From Hankyongella sp964404985 (GTDB lineage: Bacteria > Pseudomonadota > Alphaproteobacteria > Sphingomonadales > Sphingomonadaceae): DNA of 64,000 nucleotides. The notes under the pieces were generated by a model. The model worked only from the letters and a program-made list of their open reading frames with translations, ran no database searches and was not told the origin of the DNA. Positions within the stretch are counted from its first letter, which is position 1, and each line of letters begins with the position of its first letter. Both the position numbers and the translations under genes were made by a program. This document shows positions 26,699 through 35,314 of the stretch, piece by piece. The stretch lies in assembly GCA_964404985.1 (NCBI GenBank), contig CAYOMD010000006.1, positions 29,515-93,514 on the forward strand, read 5' to 3'.

Positions 26699-26760
26699 AG
26701 AGCGCTGTTATCGCCGCGCGCCCGGCTTGCCAAGGGGCGCACGGACCCTAAAAGCGACCT

Positions 26761-29526
26761 ATGATCGCCAACACCCGTGCCTTGCTGCCTAACCCTGCTC
26801 TTGCTGCCGGCTGGGATGGCCTGTGGGTGGCGCACGACGGCCAGCCCGCGCAGCCGATCACGCGGGGTGCAGCCCTGCGGCTGGTCGCTGACACGCCGGT
26901 GCTGATGGTCAATGCGCCGCTGGTCGCCAGCCGCATTGGTGCCGCGCAGATCTCCGGTCTTGATCTGCTGGAGCTGTTCGCTTTCGTGCGACCGGCGCAG
27001 TTCGCCGTGCCAAGCGCACGCGGTCTGGCGCTGGCACTCCGGCAAGAGCCGCCGCTGACCCTGGAGGATGAACCCGCAGCCCTGTTCGCACTAGCCGAGT
27101 CACTGCTGGCCGAGTGTGGCGCGCAGGACTGGCGCTTTGCGCCCGGCGCTTATGGGGCCGCAACCGCGCTCAACCGCCTGAAGTGGCCTTGGGGTCCGTT
27201 GGTGACCGCCCGGGTGGTGGCCCCGGCCAAGCTGGATAAGCCGCTGTTTCAGGCGCTGCCCGAATGGCAGGAGCCAGCGCCCCGCCCTGCGCCGCGCACA
27301 GTGGAGCTGGCCGAGGTCCAGGTGCTGGACGAACTGGCGCGTGCGGTTGGCGCAAATGCGGAGCCGCGCGCCGGCCAGCGCGCCTACACCAGAGCGGTTG
27401 CTGCGGCATTCCAGCCGCGGGCTCAGGTTGGCCAGCCGACGATTGTGCTGGCGGAGGCCGGCACCGGCACCGGCAAGACGCTCGGCTATCTCGCGCCCGC
27501 CCGGCTGTGGGCCGAGGCATCCGGCGGCACGGTTTGGATATCCACCTACACCAAAGCGCTGCAACGCCAGCTGGCTCAGGAACTGCGGCGGCTGTACCCG
27601 GACCCCACGCGCTATGCAGCCAGCGTTGTCGTGCGCAAAGGCCGGGAGAATTATCTGTGCCTGCTGAACCTTGAGGATGCGGTGCAGGGCGCGTTCACCG
27701 GGCGGGCTGCGATCCTGGCGCATCTGGTGGCACGCTGGGCGCGCTTCACCAAGGATGGCGATATGGTCGGTGGCGACCTGCCCGGCTGGTTGACCGGGCT
27801 GTTCGGGGCAGGGCGGATGGCCGCACTCTCCGACCGGCGCGGCGAATGCGTCTATGCTGGCTGCCCGCATTTTCGTCGCTGCTTCATCGAGTTGGCGATT
27901 GCCCGCACGGCAGACGCGCAGATTGTGGTCGCCAACCACGCGCTGGTGATGATGAACGCCGCGCGCGGCCGCGCCGAGGGCCAGGGGTTGACCCGACTGG
28001 TGTTCGATGAAGGCCACCACCTGTTCGAGGCGGCGGACTCGACCTTCGCGGTCCGTCTGTCCGGCGGAGAGGCGCTGGAGCTGCGCCGCTGGCTGCTGGG
28101 ACCGGAGGGCGGGCGCGCACGCGGACGGCGTCGCGGGCTGGAAACCCGGCTCTCCGAACTCGGCATGGAAGACCCCGTCGCGGCGGCGGCACTGGGTGCG
28201 ATCCTGAAAGCGGCTCAGGCTCTGCCGAGCGACCAGTGGCTGGCGCGGCTGGCCGAAGGTGCGCCCTACGGGGTGCTGGAAGCGCTGTTCGCCGCCGTGC
28301 GCGAGACCGTCTATGCCCGCGCGGAGGAAGCGGATGCCGGCTTTGGGCTGGATGCAGACCTCGCCGCACCCCCGCCGCGGCTGATCGATGCTGCGCTCGC
28401 CGCTGCACAGGCCATCGACGCGCTGGTCAAGCCCATGCGTGTGCTGGGCAAGCGGATCGAGGCCCTGCTGGAGGACCAGCCGGCCTGGCTGGAGCCCTCT
28501 TTGCGGTCCCGCCTGGAGGGCGCGCGGCTGGGGCTGGACTTCCGGCAGCAGATGATTGTCGCCTGGCTGGCGCTGCTGGCCCGAATCGGTGGCGCGCCGG
28601 ACCCGGACTTCGTCGACTGGCTGGCGCTGGAGCGGGTCGATTCGCGGGAGCTGGATGTGGCGATCTGCCGCCACTGGCTCGACCCAACCCGACCGCTCGC
28701 CACCACGGTATTTCAGCCAGCTCACGGCGTCGCCATCACGTCGGCGACTCTGCGCGACCCGCCTGCCGTCCAGCAGCCGGACCAGGGTTGGGGCCAGGCA
28801 CAGGCACGGGTTGGCGCGCGCCACGTCGCGGCACGACTACAGACGGCGGCTGCCGCCTCGCCGTTCGACTATGACGCCTCGGCTCGGGTGCTGGTTGTTA
28901 CCGACGTCAAGCGCGGCGACGTCGCCCAGCTTGCCGGGGCCTACCGCAGCCTGATCGAGGCGTCTGGCGGCGGTGCACTCGGGCTATTCACCGCGATCGC
29001 CCGGCTGAAGGCCGTGCATGCGCGCATCGCCGAGCCGCTGTCGACGCGCGGCCTGCCGCTCCTGGCCCAGCATGTCGATCCGCTGGATGCCGGCACGCTG
29101 GTTGACCTGTTCCGCGCTGACCGTCATGCCTCGCTGCTGGGTACCGATGCGCTACGGGATGGCGTCGATGTGCCCGGCGAGGCGCTACGGCTGGTGATCC
29201 TGGAGGGTATCCCCTGGTCCCGCCCGACGTTGCTGCATGCTGCACGCAAGGCAGCGGCAAGCGACGTCGGCTACGAGGACCGGGCAACGCGCGCACGGCT
29301 GGCGCAGGCCTTTGGTCGTCTGATTCGGCGCGCCGGGGATCGCGGCGTGTTCGTGCTGATCGGCGCGGCAACGCCGTCCCGACTGCTGGACGCATTCCCG
29401 GTCCCTGCCGAGCGGGTTGCGCTCGCGGATGCGTGCCGGATCGTGCAGCGGTTTCTCAGCCATGACTTGCAGACGGCCCCAAGCTTGCCTAGACCGGCTT
29501 CATTCCCACGCGCCGAGGACGCATGA
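26761..29526 (+). CDS. DinG/XPD-like ATP-dependent DNA helicase
   Basis: A 921-aa superfamily 2 iron-sulfur helicase. An N-terminal extension of about 200 aa precedes Walker A (AEAGTGTGKTLGYLAP, about 231-246). Four candidate Fe-S cysteines are C299 region (ENYLCLL) and GECVYAGCPHFRRC (about 362-375). Walker B is the DEGH box (VFDEGHHLF, about 415). C-terminal motif VI is FGRLIRRAGDRG. It probably unwinds forked or R-loop DNA with 5'-3' polarity. It overlaps the TerB gene by 4 bp. Confidence 0.9.
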   Translation: MIANTRALLPNPALAAGWDGLWVAHDGQPAQPITRGAALRLVADTPVLMVNAPLVASRIGAAQISGLDLLELFAFVRPAQFAVPSARGLALALRQEPPLTLEDEPAALFALAESLLAECGAQDWRFAPGAYGAATALNRLKWPWGPLVTARVVAPAKLDKPLFQALPEWQEPAPRPAPRTVELAEVQVLDELARAVGANAEPRAGQRAYTRAVAAAFQPRAQVGQPTIVLAEAGTGTGKTLGYLAPARLWAEASGGTVWISTYTKALQRQLAQELRRLYPDPTRYAASVVVRKGRENYLCLLNLEDAVQGAFTGRAAILAHLVARWARFTKDGDMVGGDLPGWLTGLFGAGRMAALSDRRGECVYAGCPHFRRCFIELAIARTADAQIVVANHALVMMNAARGRAEGQGLTRLVFDEGHHLFEAADSTFAVRLSGGEALELRRWLLGPEGGRARGRRRGLETRLSELGMEDPVAAAALGAILKAAQALPSDQWLARLAEGAPYGVLEALFAAVRETVYARAEEADAGFGLDADLAAPPPRLIDAALAAAQAIDALVKPMRVLGKRIEALLEDQPAWLEPSLRSRLEGARLGLDFRQQMIVAWLALLARIGGAPDPDFVDWLALERVDSRELDVAICRHWLDPTRPLATTVFQPAHGVAITSATLRDPPAVQQPDQGWGQAQARVGARHVAARLQTAAAASPFDYDASARVLVVTDVKRGDVAQLAGAYRSLIEASGGGALGLFTAIARLKAVHARIAEPLSTRGLPLLAQHVDPLDAGTLVDLFRADRHASLLGTDALRDGVDVPGEALRLVILEGIPWSRPTLLHAARKAAASDVGYEDRATRARLAQAFGRLIRRAGDRGVFVLIGAATPSRLLDAFPVPAERVALADACRIVQRFLSHDLQTAPSLPRPASFPRAEDA

Positions 29527-29951
29527 CCGGACAGCCGATTACCCTTCAGACCGCGCTGATCTACCTGATGATCGTCGTGGCGGGGGCCGACCAGGAACTG
29601 CAGCAGACCGAGATGACCCGGATCGGCCAGATCGTGCGCCGCTATCCGGTGTTCGAGGAATTCAACGTCGAGACGATGATTCCGGCCATGCGGGACTGCG
29701 CCGACATTCTGGCACGCGATGACGGACTGGCGACCGTCCTCGGCCTGATTCGCAGCGCCATCGATGCCGACTGGGCGGAGACTGCCTATTGCGTCGCCTG
29801 CGATGTGGCTGCGGCTGATGGCAGCCTGCGCACCCTGGAACGGCGCATCCTTGATACTGTGCGTTCGACACTCGGCATCGAACGCCTGGCAGCGGCGGCG
29901 ATTGAGCGCGCAACGGCAGCACGCTGGCGGCGGCCAGCGGATAGCCGGTAA
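29523..29951 (+). CDS. TerB-family protein
   Basis: A 142-aa all-helical protein of the TerB fold. Conserved acidic/metal-site segments are VAGADQELQQTEMTRIGQIV and CDVAAADGSLRTLERRIL. Stand-alone TerB proteins are common in alphaproteobacteria; a role in tellurite resistance is not implied. ATGA overlap with the helicase; the SixA gene starts 4 bp later. Confidence 0.8.
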   Translation: MTGQPITLQTALIYLMIVVAGADQELQQTEMTRIGQIVRRYPVFEEFNVETMIPAMRDCADILARDDGLATVLGLIRSAIDADWAETAYCVACDVAAADGSLRTLERRILDTVRSTLGIERLAAAAIERATAARWRRPADSR

Positions 29952-29955
29952 ATCC

Positions 29956-30501
29956 ATGCGCACCCTGTTTCTTCTGCGCCATGCGAAGTCGGACTGGGAT
30001 GACCCGAAGCTGCCGGATTTCGACCGGCCACTGGCGCTACGCGGTCGCGATGCCGCCAACCGTATGGGGACATACTGGCGGGAGGCCGGTCTCTGTGTTG
30101 ATCTGGCGTTATCGTCTCCGTCCATGCGCACGCGCCAGACTCTGGCGCTGATGGAGGGGGCTAACGGCGGGCCCCTATGTGCGGGGGCCCCGGCGGTGTT
30201 CGATGATCAGCTCTACCTCGCCAGCGCCTCAACCATCGCGATGGTGCTGGAAGACCTGCCGGACGCGGCAACCAGCGCCCTGCTGATCGGCCACAATCCT
30301 GGCTTTGAAGATACCGCGCTGGCGCTCAGCGGCACGGCCGAGGCCGGTGCGCTGGAAAAGCTGCACGACAAATTCCCGACCGGCACGCTCGCCCGAATCG
30401 ATCTCCCGATCACCCGCTGGGCCGACCTCAGCCTCAAGACCGGGCACCTCGCATTGTTCCTGCGACCGATCGACCTTGATGCCACCCTGCCGGCGGATTG
30501 A
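29956..30501 (+). CDS. Histidine phosphatase SixA-like
   Basis: A 181-aa phosphohistidine phosphatase of the SixA branch. The RHG-type motif appears as LLRHAKSDWDDP (catalytic His at about residue 9), with SPSMRTRQT and the second His in IGHNPGFED. In E. coli SixA dephosphorylates phosphohistidine domains, recently of the nitrogen PTS. ATG 29956 is 4 bp after the TerB stop, so it is third in the helicase operon. Confidence 0.88.
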   Translation: MRTLFLLRHAKSDWDDPKLPDFDRPLALRGRDAANRMGTYWREAGLCVDLALSSPSMRTRQTLALMEGANGGPLCAGAPAVFDDQLYLASASTIAMVLEDLPDAATSALLIGHNPGFEDTALALSGTAEAGALEKLHDKFPTGTLARIDLPITRWADLSLKTGHLALFLRPIDLDATLPAD

Positions 30502-30524
30502 GGGCCAGAACTCCTCTTTTATCC

Positions 30525-31211
30525 TCAGCCCGGCGGCTGGTGCAGCCACCAGGCCCGCTCGTTGATCGAGTAGATCGGCCGGTAATGCACGATCAGCCGG
30601 TCTGACAGCACTTCGCTGATCTGGTTGTCGAGAATCAGGAAGCCATCCCCGTTTGCTACCGCAAGGACTGCATGGGGCACGCCGAGATTTTCGTCCTGAA
30701 GCACCACAATGCGCAAATCGTCGGTCGCATAGCCAAGCGCCTTCAGCGCCATATATTTGGCGATGGCATAGTCTTCGCAGTCGCCATTGCGTGCCAGGAA
30801 CTGGCGCACCGCTGCCCAATAGTCCGGCAGGCCCCAGTTTTCGGGGTCGGTGATGTAACGGTGGCCGTTCAACACCTTGTTGATGAGCCGTAACTGTTCA
30901 AGCCGGGGCAGTTTGCGCGCTTCGGCCAGCAGGTCGGGCAGGCTGGGGCGGGCACAGATCGGTGAGCCGGGCTTGCAGGTGCCGCTGGTTGCCAGAAGAG
31001 CAGCCGCGCCACGCGGTAGGGCACCAGGTGCTGGTTCCGGCGTGAGCGGAGCCGGGCTGCGCTGCTCGCGCGCCAGCATGTCCACCCATTTCGGGAACTG
31101 TTCAACGGAGGAAAACTGCCGCTCCGGCGCGCCGAACAGGGTTCGCGCACAGGCGGGGGCCGCAGCATGGAGACAAGCGGCGCATAGTAAAAGCAGGAAG
31201 CGCGCGACCAT
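30525..31211 (-). CDS. lapG: LapG-type periplasmic transglutaminase-like cysteine protease
   Basis: A 228-aa BTLCP-family (PF06035) protease. The signal peptide runs to about residue 22 (LHAAAPACA). The catalytic triad is C145 (NGDCEDYA), H180 (VPHAVLAV) and D195 (LILDNQ). The acidic residues after the Cys (DCED) match the calcium site of LapG. In Pseudomonas LapG clips the giant adhesin LapA and releases biofilm cells; LapD holds LapG back when c-di-GMP is high. ATG 31211 was chosen for the signal peptide; an upstream ATG at 31274 is possible. It is divergent from a membrane HD-GYP-like gene. A Lap-type exporter lies at 9.2-13.6 kb. Confidence 0.88.
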   Translation of the reverse strand: MVARFLLLLCAACLHAAAPACARTLFGAPERQFSSVEQFPKWVDMLAREQRSPAPLTPEPAPGALPRGAAALLATSGTCKPGSPICARPSLPDLLAEARKLPRLEQLRLINKVLNGHRYITDPENWGLPDYWAAVRQFLARNGDCEDYAIAKYMALKALGYATDDLRIVVLQDENLGVPHAVLAVANGDGFLILDNQISEVLSDRLIVHYRPIYSINERAWWLHQPPG

Positions 31212-31275
31212 GCTTGGCTTTTGCCGGCAGGTCTTTAAGAAATAGCTAAGTTTTCGCTGTGAGACAGTTTGCATT

Positions 31276-31345
31276 TTCGCTCATGGTGAGCATGGACGAA
31301 CCATGAGCTGCTCACCCCCTTCGTCAAGCTCAGGGGGAGCGGTGA
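31276..31345 (-). repeat. Dispersed palindromic repeat, copy 1 (reverse orientation)
   Basis: Read on the minus strand it aligns over its full length (about 66 bp) with the core of the copies at 33806-33905 and 45742-45840: cgctc-ccctgagcttg, then agctcatggttc, then tcaccatgagcg. It lies in the intergenic region of the lapG/HD-GYP-like divergent pair, so it may affect their transcripts. Confidence 0.75.
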
Positions 31346-31393
31346 CAATCGAACTGGACCGCCACAGAAGTTTTGCAGGAGCTCGTACTCGCC

Positions 31394-33304
31394 ATGGCGC
31401 AACCGACACCGCGTCGCCAGACCATCTTCGCCCTCGTCGGGCTTGGCGTTGCCTATGCGCTGGCACTCGGCTTTGGTCTACGCAACGCACAGGTGGAGCG
31501 CACGCGCGACGTCGCGGCACTGACCCAGCAGCAGGCGCTGGTCGCTGCCAGTCGTGCCGAAGCTGTCTCGGGCTGGATTCGCGAGACCCAGGATCAACTG
31601 GCCGCCCTTGCCGAAAATCCGGCCGTGCAGCTTTACACTCAGGGGGCCAGTGGCGGCGGTGATCCGCGGGCAGCCGCCGGCCAGGCGCAGTATCTCGAAA
31701 GCCTGTTGAGCGCCACCGCCGCCCGTTCCGGCTTCGGATCGGCGCAGATCGTGGTGCGGGCCGAGGTCAAGGTGCCGGACGCCCCGGGGATCGCGGTACT
31801 CGGCCCCGACGGGCGACCGATCGCGCGCGCTGGCGGGCCGCTACCGGCGCTGGGCTCTGGCGTCAGCCCGACCAAAGTTCAGGTCAGCGCAACCCGGCTG
31901 GCTGGCCAGCCTGCGCTGAGCATCACCCAGCCGATCCGAAGGCTGCAGGACGATTCGGGGCAGCCGATCGGCCTGCTCTACGCGGTGCGTCCGCTGGATG
32001 CGGGGCTGGCGCAACGCCTTCGCCAGCCGGGTGACCCGTATGCGACCGGGCGGGCCATTCTGGTCGATCAGGACGGGACGCCCTTGCTGGCTCCCGGCGC
32101 GCAGGATCCAGCGCAAGCCCTGCCCGCGGATATTCTGGGCGCTCTGCCCACCGGCGATACCCCGCGTGTGACTGCGTCCGCTGTCGCTGCATACCGCCCG
32201 ATCGGAATTGCCGGGCTGGGTATTGTGCGCCTGGTCGATGCCGACGAGGCGCTGCGCGAGGCGGATGAGCGACAGCGCCTGAGAAGCCTCGGCTGGATCG
32301 CCGGGATCAGCTGGCTGGCTGCTGTTTTGCTGCTGCTCTGGCGGCACGGTGCTGCACAGCGGGCGACCAGTGCGGCGCGCGAGGCCGAAGCGGCAACCAC
32401 GCGCGAGGAACGCGCCCGCCTGTTCCTTCAGGAGATTGCCGACTGCCAGCAGGCGTTGATTCTGGTCGGCGACCGTCAGGGCCAGCTGGAATTCTCCAAT
32501 GCCCGCGCCCGGGTCGCGCTGCACCTCGGGCGTGACGCCCGCGATGTCCCGCTCGCCAGCCTGTTCGGGGCCGCCGCCGACCCGGTCGCAGAACTTCTCG
32601 CCGCGCTGCACCAGACCGGGAGTATCGCCGGGCCGCAGCGGTTGAGCCTGGGCGGACGCACAGTCAGCCTGAGCGCACTGCCGATGTCCGACGGGCAGAG
32701 CCTGCTGGTGGGTGACGATGTGACCGACGTACTGGCGGCTGAGGCCCGCCGCGCCGCTGCAATGGCCGCGCTCGTCAGCCTGCTCACCGGGCTCATCGAC
32801 GCCCGCGATCCGGCGTCGACCGCGCACTCCCAGAAGGTCTCGCGCCTGGCCGTCCTGGTCGGCACTCAGCTTGGTTTGAGCGAAGCGGACTGCGCAACCC
32901 TGCAACTGGCCGGGCAACTCATGAACCTCGGTAAGATCCTGGTGCCGGCGGACATCCTGACCAAGGCCGGACCGCTGGATGCACAGGAGCAGAGCATCGT
33001 GCAGGCGGCGGTGGCCCGGGCCGCGGACATGCTGGCCTCCGTGCCGTTCGACCTGCCGGTGGTGGAGGTGATTCGGGGCTTGAGTTCGGCGTCGTCGCCA
33101 CTCCCGGCGCGCATTCTGCGCCTTGTGAACGCCACGGTCAGCATGGTCAGTCCGCGCGCTTTCCGGGCTGCCCTGAGCCCCGAGACTGCGTTCGAGATTC
33201 TGCGTGCCAAAGCCACCCCAGCAGACGCGCCGGTGATTGCGGCGATTGCTCAATCCATCGGAACCGACGCAGGGCGCAGCGTGCTAAACGGTGACTCTCG
33301 CTGA
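31394..33304 (+). CDS. Membrane sensor with degenerate HD-GYP domain (possible LapG partner)
   Basis: A 636-aa protein. TM1 is at about 11-29, a periplasmic Cache-like domain at 30-298, TM2 at 299-316, a PAS-like domain at about 341-440 and an HD-GYP-like domain at about 455-625. The HD-GYP fold is recognisable (LIDARDPASTAHSQKVSRLA; GKILVPADILTKAGPLDAQE), but key residues are gone. LHD has become LMN (509-511), the HPxxG histidine is absent, and HHE and GYP are missing. It cannot be an ordinary c-di-GMP phosphodiesterase. Facing lapG, it may bind a ligand and control LapG as LapD does. ATG 31394 (AGGAG 12 nt upstream) is preferred to TTG 31373. Confidence 0.82.
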   Translation: MAQPTPRRQTIFALVGLGVAYALALGFGLRNAQVERTRDVAALTQQQALVAASRAEAVSGWIRETQDQLAALAENPAVQLYTQGASGGGDPRAAAGQAQYLESLLSATAARSGFGSAQIVVRAEVKVPDAPGIAVLGPDGRPIARAGGPLPALGSGVSPTKVQVSATRLAGQPALSITQPIRRLQDDSGQPIGLLYAVRPLDAGLAQRLRQPGDPYATGRAILVDQDGTPLLAPGAQDPAQALPADILGALPTGDTPRVTASAVAAYRPIGIAGLGIVRLVDADEALREADERQRLRSLGWIAGISWLAAVLLLLWRHGAAQRATSAAREAEAATTREERARLFLQEIADCQQALILVGDRQGQLEFSNARARVALHLGRDARDVPLASLFGAAADPVAELLAALHQTGSIAGPQRLSLGGRTVSLSALPMSDGQSLLVGDDVTDVLAAEARRAAAMAALVSLLTGLIDARDPASTAHSQKVSRLAVLVGTQLGLSEADCATLQLAGQLMNLGKILVPADILTKAGPLDAQEQSIVQAAVARAADMLASVPFDLPVVEVIRGLSSASSPLPARILRLVNATVSMVSPRAFRAALSPETAFEILRAKATPADAPVIAAIAQSIGTDAGRSVLNGDSR

Positions 33305-33720
33305 GCACGCAGCCGCTCGGCGGCGCGGCGGGCAAAGCGCAGCGTCTCGGCCTTGCGCCGGGCCGGTGCGACCGGGATCGAGACCGGCGCGCGCAACTCC
33401 ACTGCTTCGAAGCGGTCGGCGCGGATCAGGCCGACTCGCTGCGGCTGAAAGGCGGCGGCATCTAGGAGCGCGGCATCAAGCGTCGGCGGGACCGCAAACC
33501 AGAAACGATCGCAATACTCAAGGTAGTCCGGCCACTTGGCGTCGCCACGCAGGTCCGCGACCGAGACCTTGATCTCGACAATGGCCAGCACCCCGCTGGA
33601 GTCGACGCCCAACAGGTCGGCGCGGCGGCCATTGCCCAGCGTTGCCTCGCTCAGCACGGCATAGCCCATCTGCCACAGCAGGCGACCGACGCTGCGATCC
33701 AGATCTGCGGCTGTGAGCAT
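33250..33720 (-). CDS. mmcB: MmcB-family DNA repair protein
   Basis: A 156-aa protein of the alphaproteobacterial MmcB (DUF1052) family. It has a PD-(D/E)xK nuclease-like core: RRADLLGVDS...LAIVEIKVSVADLRGD (catalytic D-ExK) and WPDYLEYCDRFWFAVP. In Caulobacter mmcB is SOS-regulated and contributes to mitomycin C resistance. ATG 33720 fits the family; the longer ORF start is rejected. The 3' end overlaps the convergent HD-GYP-like gene by 55 bp. Upstream are LexA-like GTTC half-sites, but spaced 6 rather than 7. Confidence 0.88.
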   Translation of the reverse strand: MLTAADLDRSVGRLLWQMGYAVLSEATLGNGRRADLLGVDSSGVLAIVEIKVSVADLRGDAKWPDYLEYCDRFWFAVPPTLDAALLDAAAFQPQRVGLIRADRFEAVELRAPVSIPVAPARRKAETLRFARRAAERLRAQRESPFSTLRPASVPMD

Positions 33721-33805
33721 CAGCAAGAACAATACGGAATTGAAAACAGAACAAACAAGAACAAAATCGACTGCATGAGTCAAGCGGCGTTGGCGTCGGG
33801 CAGTG

Positions 33806-33905
33806 TCTCAGCTTGAAAATCCCCGCTCACCCTGAGCTTGGACAGAAGGGCTGAGCGGCTCGTGGTTCTGTCCACGCTCACCACGAGCGGATTTTCAAGC
33901 TGAGA
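33806..33905 (+). repeat. Dispersed palindromic repeat, copy 2, with perfect 17-bp inverted ends
   Basis: The ends tctcagcttgaaaatcc (33806-33822) and ggattttcaagctgaga (33889-33905) are perfect inverted repeats. Inside are ctcaccctgagcttggacag and cggctcgtgg...ccacgagcgg hairpins. It ends 2 bp before the selO stop codon, so it could form the 3' end of the selO transcript. Confidence 0.85.
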
Positions 33906-33907
33906 TA

Positions 33908-35314
33908 CTACAGAGCGTCGCCCATGCGCCGGATGGCGGCGATTTTATCCTCGAACGGAGCCCAGTCGTCAATGCGGTCGATGGCGGCCCAGAGTGCCTC
34001 GATCTCGTCGATCAACAGGGTGCAGGGGGCCGGGTCCGTCCAGTAGGGGTGGGCAAGTCGGGCGACCGGCTCCAGGGCGCAGACCCGCGTGAGTGCGGCC
34101 TGAAACACCGGCAGCGCATAGGTCGCCGCCGCCGGTGATGCTGCCGCCCGGTCACGCGAGAGAGCCCCGCCGCGCCAGTCGAAATAGAAACGGTCCGGCG
34201 ACAGACCCGTCTCGCCCAGCGCCTCGTCAATAGCGGTCAGGGTCGCCAGATTCTCCGCATGGTCCTGTGCCGGCATGACGCCGAGCCGCGAACAGACAGC
34301 AGCCGTCATCGCCGCCTCGAAACGGGCCGGGAAGGTCTCGAGCGCCGGCACCAGCACAGAGCGATCCACGATCAGCAGCAGGGCCTTGGCGAGCTGATAC
34401 AGGTTCCAGTGCAGCGCCTCGGGTTGGCGTCCATAGCTGTAGAGACCCTGGTGATCGAAGTAGGCGGCGGTGAAATGCGGGTCGAGCCGGGGGGCAAAGC
34501 GGTATGGGCCGTAGTCAAAGCTCTCGCCGGTGACGTTGATATTGTCCGTGTTCAGTACGCCGTGCACAAAGCCTGCTGCCATATAGCTGGCAACCAGCCG
34601 CGCCGCGTTGGCGACCACCGCGTCCAGAAAGCGCGCCACCCGATCCTCCAGCGGGCCGTCCGCCGCACCACCGAGCAGATGCACGAGGCAGTAGTCGACA
34701 AGGCGGGCCATGGCGTCCTGCTCCTCATGGAAGGCCAGCCGCTGGAACGTGCCGTAGCGGATGTGGCTGTACGAGAGGCGTACCAGCACGGCTGAGCGGG
34801 TGGGTGACGGCTCGTCATTGCGCTCAAGGGCCTCGCCGGTCTCGATCAGCGAGAAGCTCTTGGACGTGTTGACGCCGAGCGCCTCCAGCATTTCGGTCGC
34901 CAGCACTTCGCGCAGACCACCCTTGAGCGTCAGTCGCCCGTCCCCGAACCGGCTGTAGGGCGTCTGGCCGGAGCCTTTGGTGCCGAGGTCCAGCAAGCGA
35001 CCGTTCTCAAGGTCGCGAAGCTGCGCATAGAGGAAACCGCGCCCGTCGCCGATATCCGGGTTGTAGGTGCGGAACTGGTGGCCGTGGTAGCGCAGCGCCA
35101 GCGGCTCTGGCAGCGAACCGGGCAAGGGCTGGAACCGGCCGAAATGGTTGACCCAGCCTGCCTCGTCGAGGTCCTGGAGGCCGATACGCGCCGCCCAGCG
35201 CGTATTGCGGAATCGCACGATATGGCTGGGAAAATCCGCCGGTCGCACCGGGTCGTAAAACGGTGCGCCGAGGGTAAGGATCGTGGTTTCCGGCTGGGGG
35301 CTGGTGCGTTGCAT
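33908..35314 (-). CDS. selO: Protein adenylyltransferase SelO (YdiU family)
   Basis: A 468-aa pseudokinase-fold enzyme that transfers AMP to proteins in characterised homologues. Conserved blocks: LALRYHGHQFRTYNP, LDLGTKGSGQTPYSRFGDGRLTLKGG, LVRLSYSHIRYGTFQRLA, and the metal/catalytic loop GVLNTDNINVTGESFDYGPYRF. E. coli-type SelO has a redox cysteine near the C-terminus; none is seen in the last about 40 residues here, so that regulation may be missing. Monocistronic. Confidence 0.92.
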   Translation of the reverse strand: MQRTSPQPETTILTLGAPFYDPVRPADFPSHIVRFRNTRWAARIGLQDLDEAGWVNHFGRFQPLPGSLPEPLALRYHGHQFRTYNPDIGDGRGFLYAQLRDLENGRLLDLGTKGSGQTPYSRFGDGRLTLKGGLREVLATEMLEALGVNTSKSFSLIETGEALERNDEPSPTRSAVLVRLSYSHIRYGTFQRLAFHEEQDAMARLVDYCLVHLLGGAADGPLEDRVARFLDAVVANAARLVASYMAAGFVHGVLNTDNINVTGESFDYGPYRFAPRLDPHFTAAYFDHQGLYSYGRQPEALHWNLYQLAKALLLIVDRSVLVPALETFPARFEAAMTAAVCSRLGVMPAQDHAENLATLTAIDEALGETGLSPDRFYFDWRGGALSRDRAAASPAAATYALPVFQAALTRVCALEPVARLAHPYWTDPAPCTLLIDEIEALWAAIDRIDDWAPFEDKIAAIRRMGDAL

